Shown: piece after piece, positions 39,121 through 40,318 of the stretch | Layout of the letters: every line of letters begins with the position of its first letter | How positions within the stretch are numbered: position 1 is the first letter of the stretch | Assembly (NCBI GenBank): GCA_022750335.1 | Contig: JAKIVX010000016.1 | Span: forward strand, 1-40,318 | Source of the DNA: Thermoplasmata archaeon | GTDB taxonomy: Archaea > Thermoplasmatota > Thermoplasmata > Lutacidiplasmatales > UBA184 | Length of the DNA stretch: 40,318 bases | Reading direction: 5' to 3' | The notes under the pieces: model-generated | Seen by the model: the letters and a program-made list of their open reading frames with translations, nothing else | What the model was told of the DNA's origin: nothing | Databases searched by the model: none | Translations under genes and position numbers: made by a program

Positions 39121-39585
39121 ATGACACCGGGACCCACTGCCCGCTTGGTCGAGCTCGGGGTGGTCCTTCCGTCCCCACCCACCCCAAAGGGGACGTACAG
39201 CCCCGTCGTAGTAGTCGGAAAATCCGCGTTCGTTTCTGGGCAGATCGTCTTCGAAGACGGGAAGGTCGTAGCGCCGGGCCTGGTCGACCACGACGTCCCG
39301 TTCGCGGTCGGACAGGACCTCGCTCGCCGAGCCACGATCCAGGCACTGAGCGCTCTCGCCTCGGCCCTTGGATCGCTTGACCGGATCCGCCAGGTGGTGC
39401 GGGTGGGAGTGTATGTCGCTTCGTCTCCCGGTTTTGTCCGTCAGCACGAGGTCGCGAACGGCGCGACCGACCTCCTCGTCGAGGTGTTCGGCGAAATGGG
39501 CCGTCCGGCCCGCACCTCCGTCGGGGTCGCCTCCCTCCCCCTCAACGCGCCGGTCGAAGTCGAGTTGGTCGTGGCGGTCGAGTAG
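39121..39585 (+). CDS. Rid-family (YjgF/UK114-like) protein
   Basis: This 154-residue protein has the small Rid fold order: LPSPPTPKGTYSPVVVVGKSAFVSGQ, the central helix ARRATIQALSALASALGSLDRIRQVVRVGVYVAS, and the C-terminal RPARTSVGVASLPLNAPVEVELVVAVE with the family Arg and Glu. Rid proteins form trimers and hydrolyse reactive enamine/imine intermediates or act in other small-molecule roles. The segment PTARTSVGV-type with the internal Arg is intact. The ATG at 39121 is chosen; an in-frame ATG at 39091 adds ten atypical residues. The next gene, fibrillarin, starts five bases after its stop, so they are co-transcribed. Confidence 0.88.
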   Translation: MTPGPTARLVELGVVLPSPPTPKGTYSPVVVVGKSAFVSGQIVFEDGKVVAPGLVDHDVPFAVGQDLARRATIQALSALASALGSLDRIRQVVRVGVYVASSPGFVRQHEVANGATDLLVEVFGEMGRPARTSVGVASLPLNAPVEVELVVAVE

Positions 39586-39590
39586 GCACC

Positions 39591-40256
39591 GTGGAGCCGA
39601 CGCCCTGGGACGGAGTGTATCGAGACGGTCGGGACCTGTACACCACCAATCACGGCCCCCCCGGGGACCGAGTGTACGGGGAGAAACTGCGGACGGTCGG
39701 GGCCGTCGAGTATCGCCAGTGGGACCCGTTCCGTTCCAAATTGGCCGCCCTCGTGAGCCGCGGCGGAGCGCCGAACGACCTCTGGGCGGGAGCACGATCG
39801 CTGCTCTACCTCGGGGGGGCCCACGGTACCACGGTCAGCCACCTCGCCGACATCCTGCCCGACGCCGCGATCTACGTGATCGAGAAGAGTCCCACCTCAT
39901 TCGCTCCGCTCCTCGCCCTGGCCCGCCGCCGCGCGCACCTCTATCCGATCTTGGCCGACGCGCAGCTCCCCGAGCGGTACCGCGCCGATGTCGGACTCGT
40001 CGACCTCCTCTATCAAGACGTGGCCCAGCGGAACCAGGCGGCGATCTTCGTGGAAAATACACGTGCCAGCTTGGCCCCTCGGGGTCGCGGAATCTTCATG
40101 CTCAAGGTCCGTTCCGTGACCCAAAGCCGGCCCTCGGCTGCTATCGTCCGGGAGGCGAGGACCGAGCTCGAACGCGGCGGACTCGAGGTACGGGCGGAGG
40201 TGGGCCTCAGCCCGTTCGCCCGAGACCATGTCGCTCTGATCACGCGCGCTCGGTAG
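39591..40256 (+). CDS. flpA: Fibrillarin-like rRNA/tRNA 2'-O-methyltransferase
   Basis: This 221-residue protein is the catalytic subunit of archaeal C/D box RNPs, which methylate ribose in rRNA and tRNA under guide-RNA direction together with Nop5 and L7Ae. The family signatures are present: YGEKLRTVGAVEYRQWDPFRSKLAA near residues 30-54, then the SAM-binding SLLYLGGAHGTTVSHLADI, YVIEKSP, LADAQLPERY, LVDLLYQDVAQRNQAAIFVENTRASL and the catalytic Lys in FMLKVRS. It starts with GTG five bases after the Rid gene. Nop5 is often next to it in archaea but is not upstream here; it may lie beyond the window. Confidence 0.95.
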   Translation: MEPTPWDGVYRDGRDLYTTNHGPPGDRVYGEKLRTVGAVEYRQWDPFRSKLAALVSRGGAPNDLWAGARSLLYLGGAHGTTVSHLADILPDAAIYVIEKSPTSFAPLLALARRRAHLYPILADAQLPERYRADVGLVDLLYQDVAQRNQAAIFVENTRASLAPRGRGIFMLKVRSVTQSRPSAAIVREARTELERGGLEVRAEVGLSPFARDHVALITRAR

Positions 40257-40284
40257 ACCCCCACTACTGACACCGGACAAATTG

Positions 40285-40292
40285 GTTTAATG
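40285..40292 (+). promoter_or_regulatory. Possible TATA box for a gene beyond the window
   Basis: GTTTAATG follows fibrillarin by about 30 bases and could serve the next plus-strand gene, whose start is not within the window. Confidence 0.3.
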
Positions 40293-40318
40293 CCCTCCGA
40301 GAGAACCGCGAGCTGATC

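Overview
The window reads as a GC-rich archaeal chromosome segment, most likely from a Thermoplasmata-type lineage (Thermoplasmatota). The evidence is ribosomal protein eS1 (S3ae), an archaeal fibrillarin, a CAU tRNA with an intron at 37/38, TATA boxes about 26-29 nt upstream of start codons (leaderless transcripts), and large surface proteins with thermopsin-like and 'ESGLP' modules. The lineage is inferred from gene content; no database search was possible.

Layout. 1-2.8 kb: the 3' end of a tRNA, a DUF6159-like membrane protein, an atypical SDR, tRNA-Gly(CCC) and a tandem-ACT protein. 2.9-9.4 kb: a compact type IV pilus/secretion operon with a pilin-like protein, secretion ATPase 1, two separate T2SF platform proteins and a second, paralogous ATPase. 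9.4-10.7 kb: an orphan SPPY-class DNA methyltransferase and a small helical protein, convergent. 10.75-14.1 kb: a VWA protein and a PrkA/MoxR-like AAA+ ATPase. The VWA frame has no start codon next to the ATPase stop, and the two frames abut with a +1 offset at a C6 run. 14.1-19 kb: a 1,608-residue cell-surface protein (thermopsin-like domain, beta-helix, ESGLP repeats, C-terminal anchor).

19.1-23.4 kb: rps3ae and the intron-containing tRNA-Met(CAU), followed by a lower-GC accessory segment. Copies of the tRNA 3' end recur at about 20.06, 22.5 and 23.38 kb, the signature of repeated integration into a tRNA gene. The segment carries an MBL hydrolase coupled to a SnoaL/NTF2-like protein, a RelE/ParE-type toxin-antitoxin pair and a small membrane protein; no integrase is visible. 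23.6-26.7 kb: a surface protein with 14 YVTN-type propeller repeats and three ESGLP modules.

26.9-30.2 kb: an ArsR-SRPBCC pair, an AhpD/CMD-like protein lacking the usual histidine, a divergent GDT1-family transporter and a small secreted Cys-containing protein with a palindromic site over its predicted transcription start. 30.4-35.6 kb: a STAND-type ATPase/TPR regulator divergent from a sulfate-assimilation operon (cysH-sat-cysC). 35.6-40.3 kb: an SRPBCC-methyltransferase fusion, a DUF885 peptidase-like protein, a disordered zinc-ribbon protein, a Rid-family protein and fibrillarin.

The strongest candidates for an undescribed system are the two-ATPase/two-platform pilus operon, the tRNA-targeting accessory segment and the AAA/VWA pair with its frame junction.
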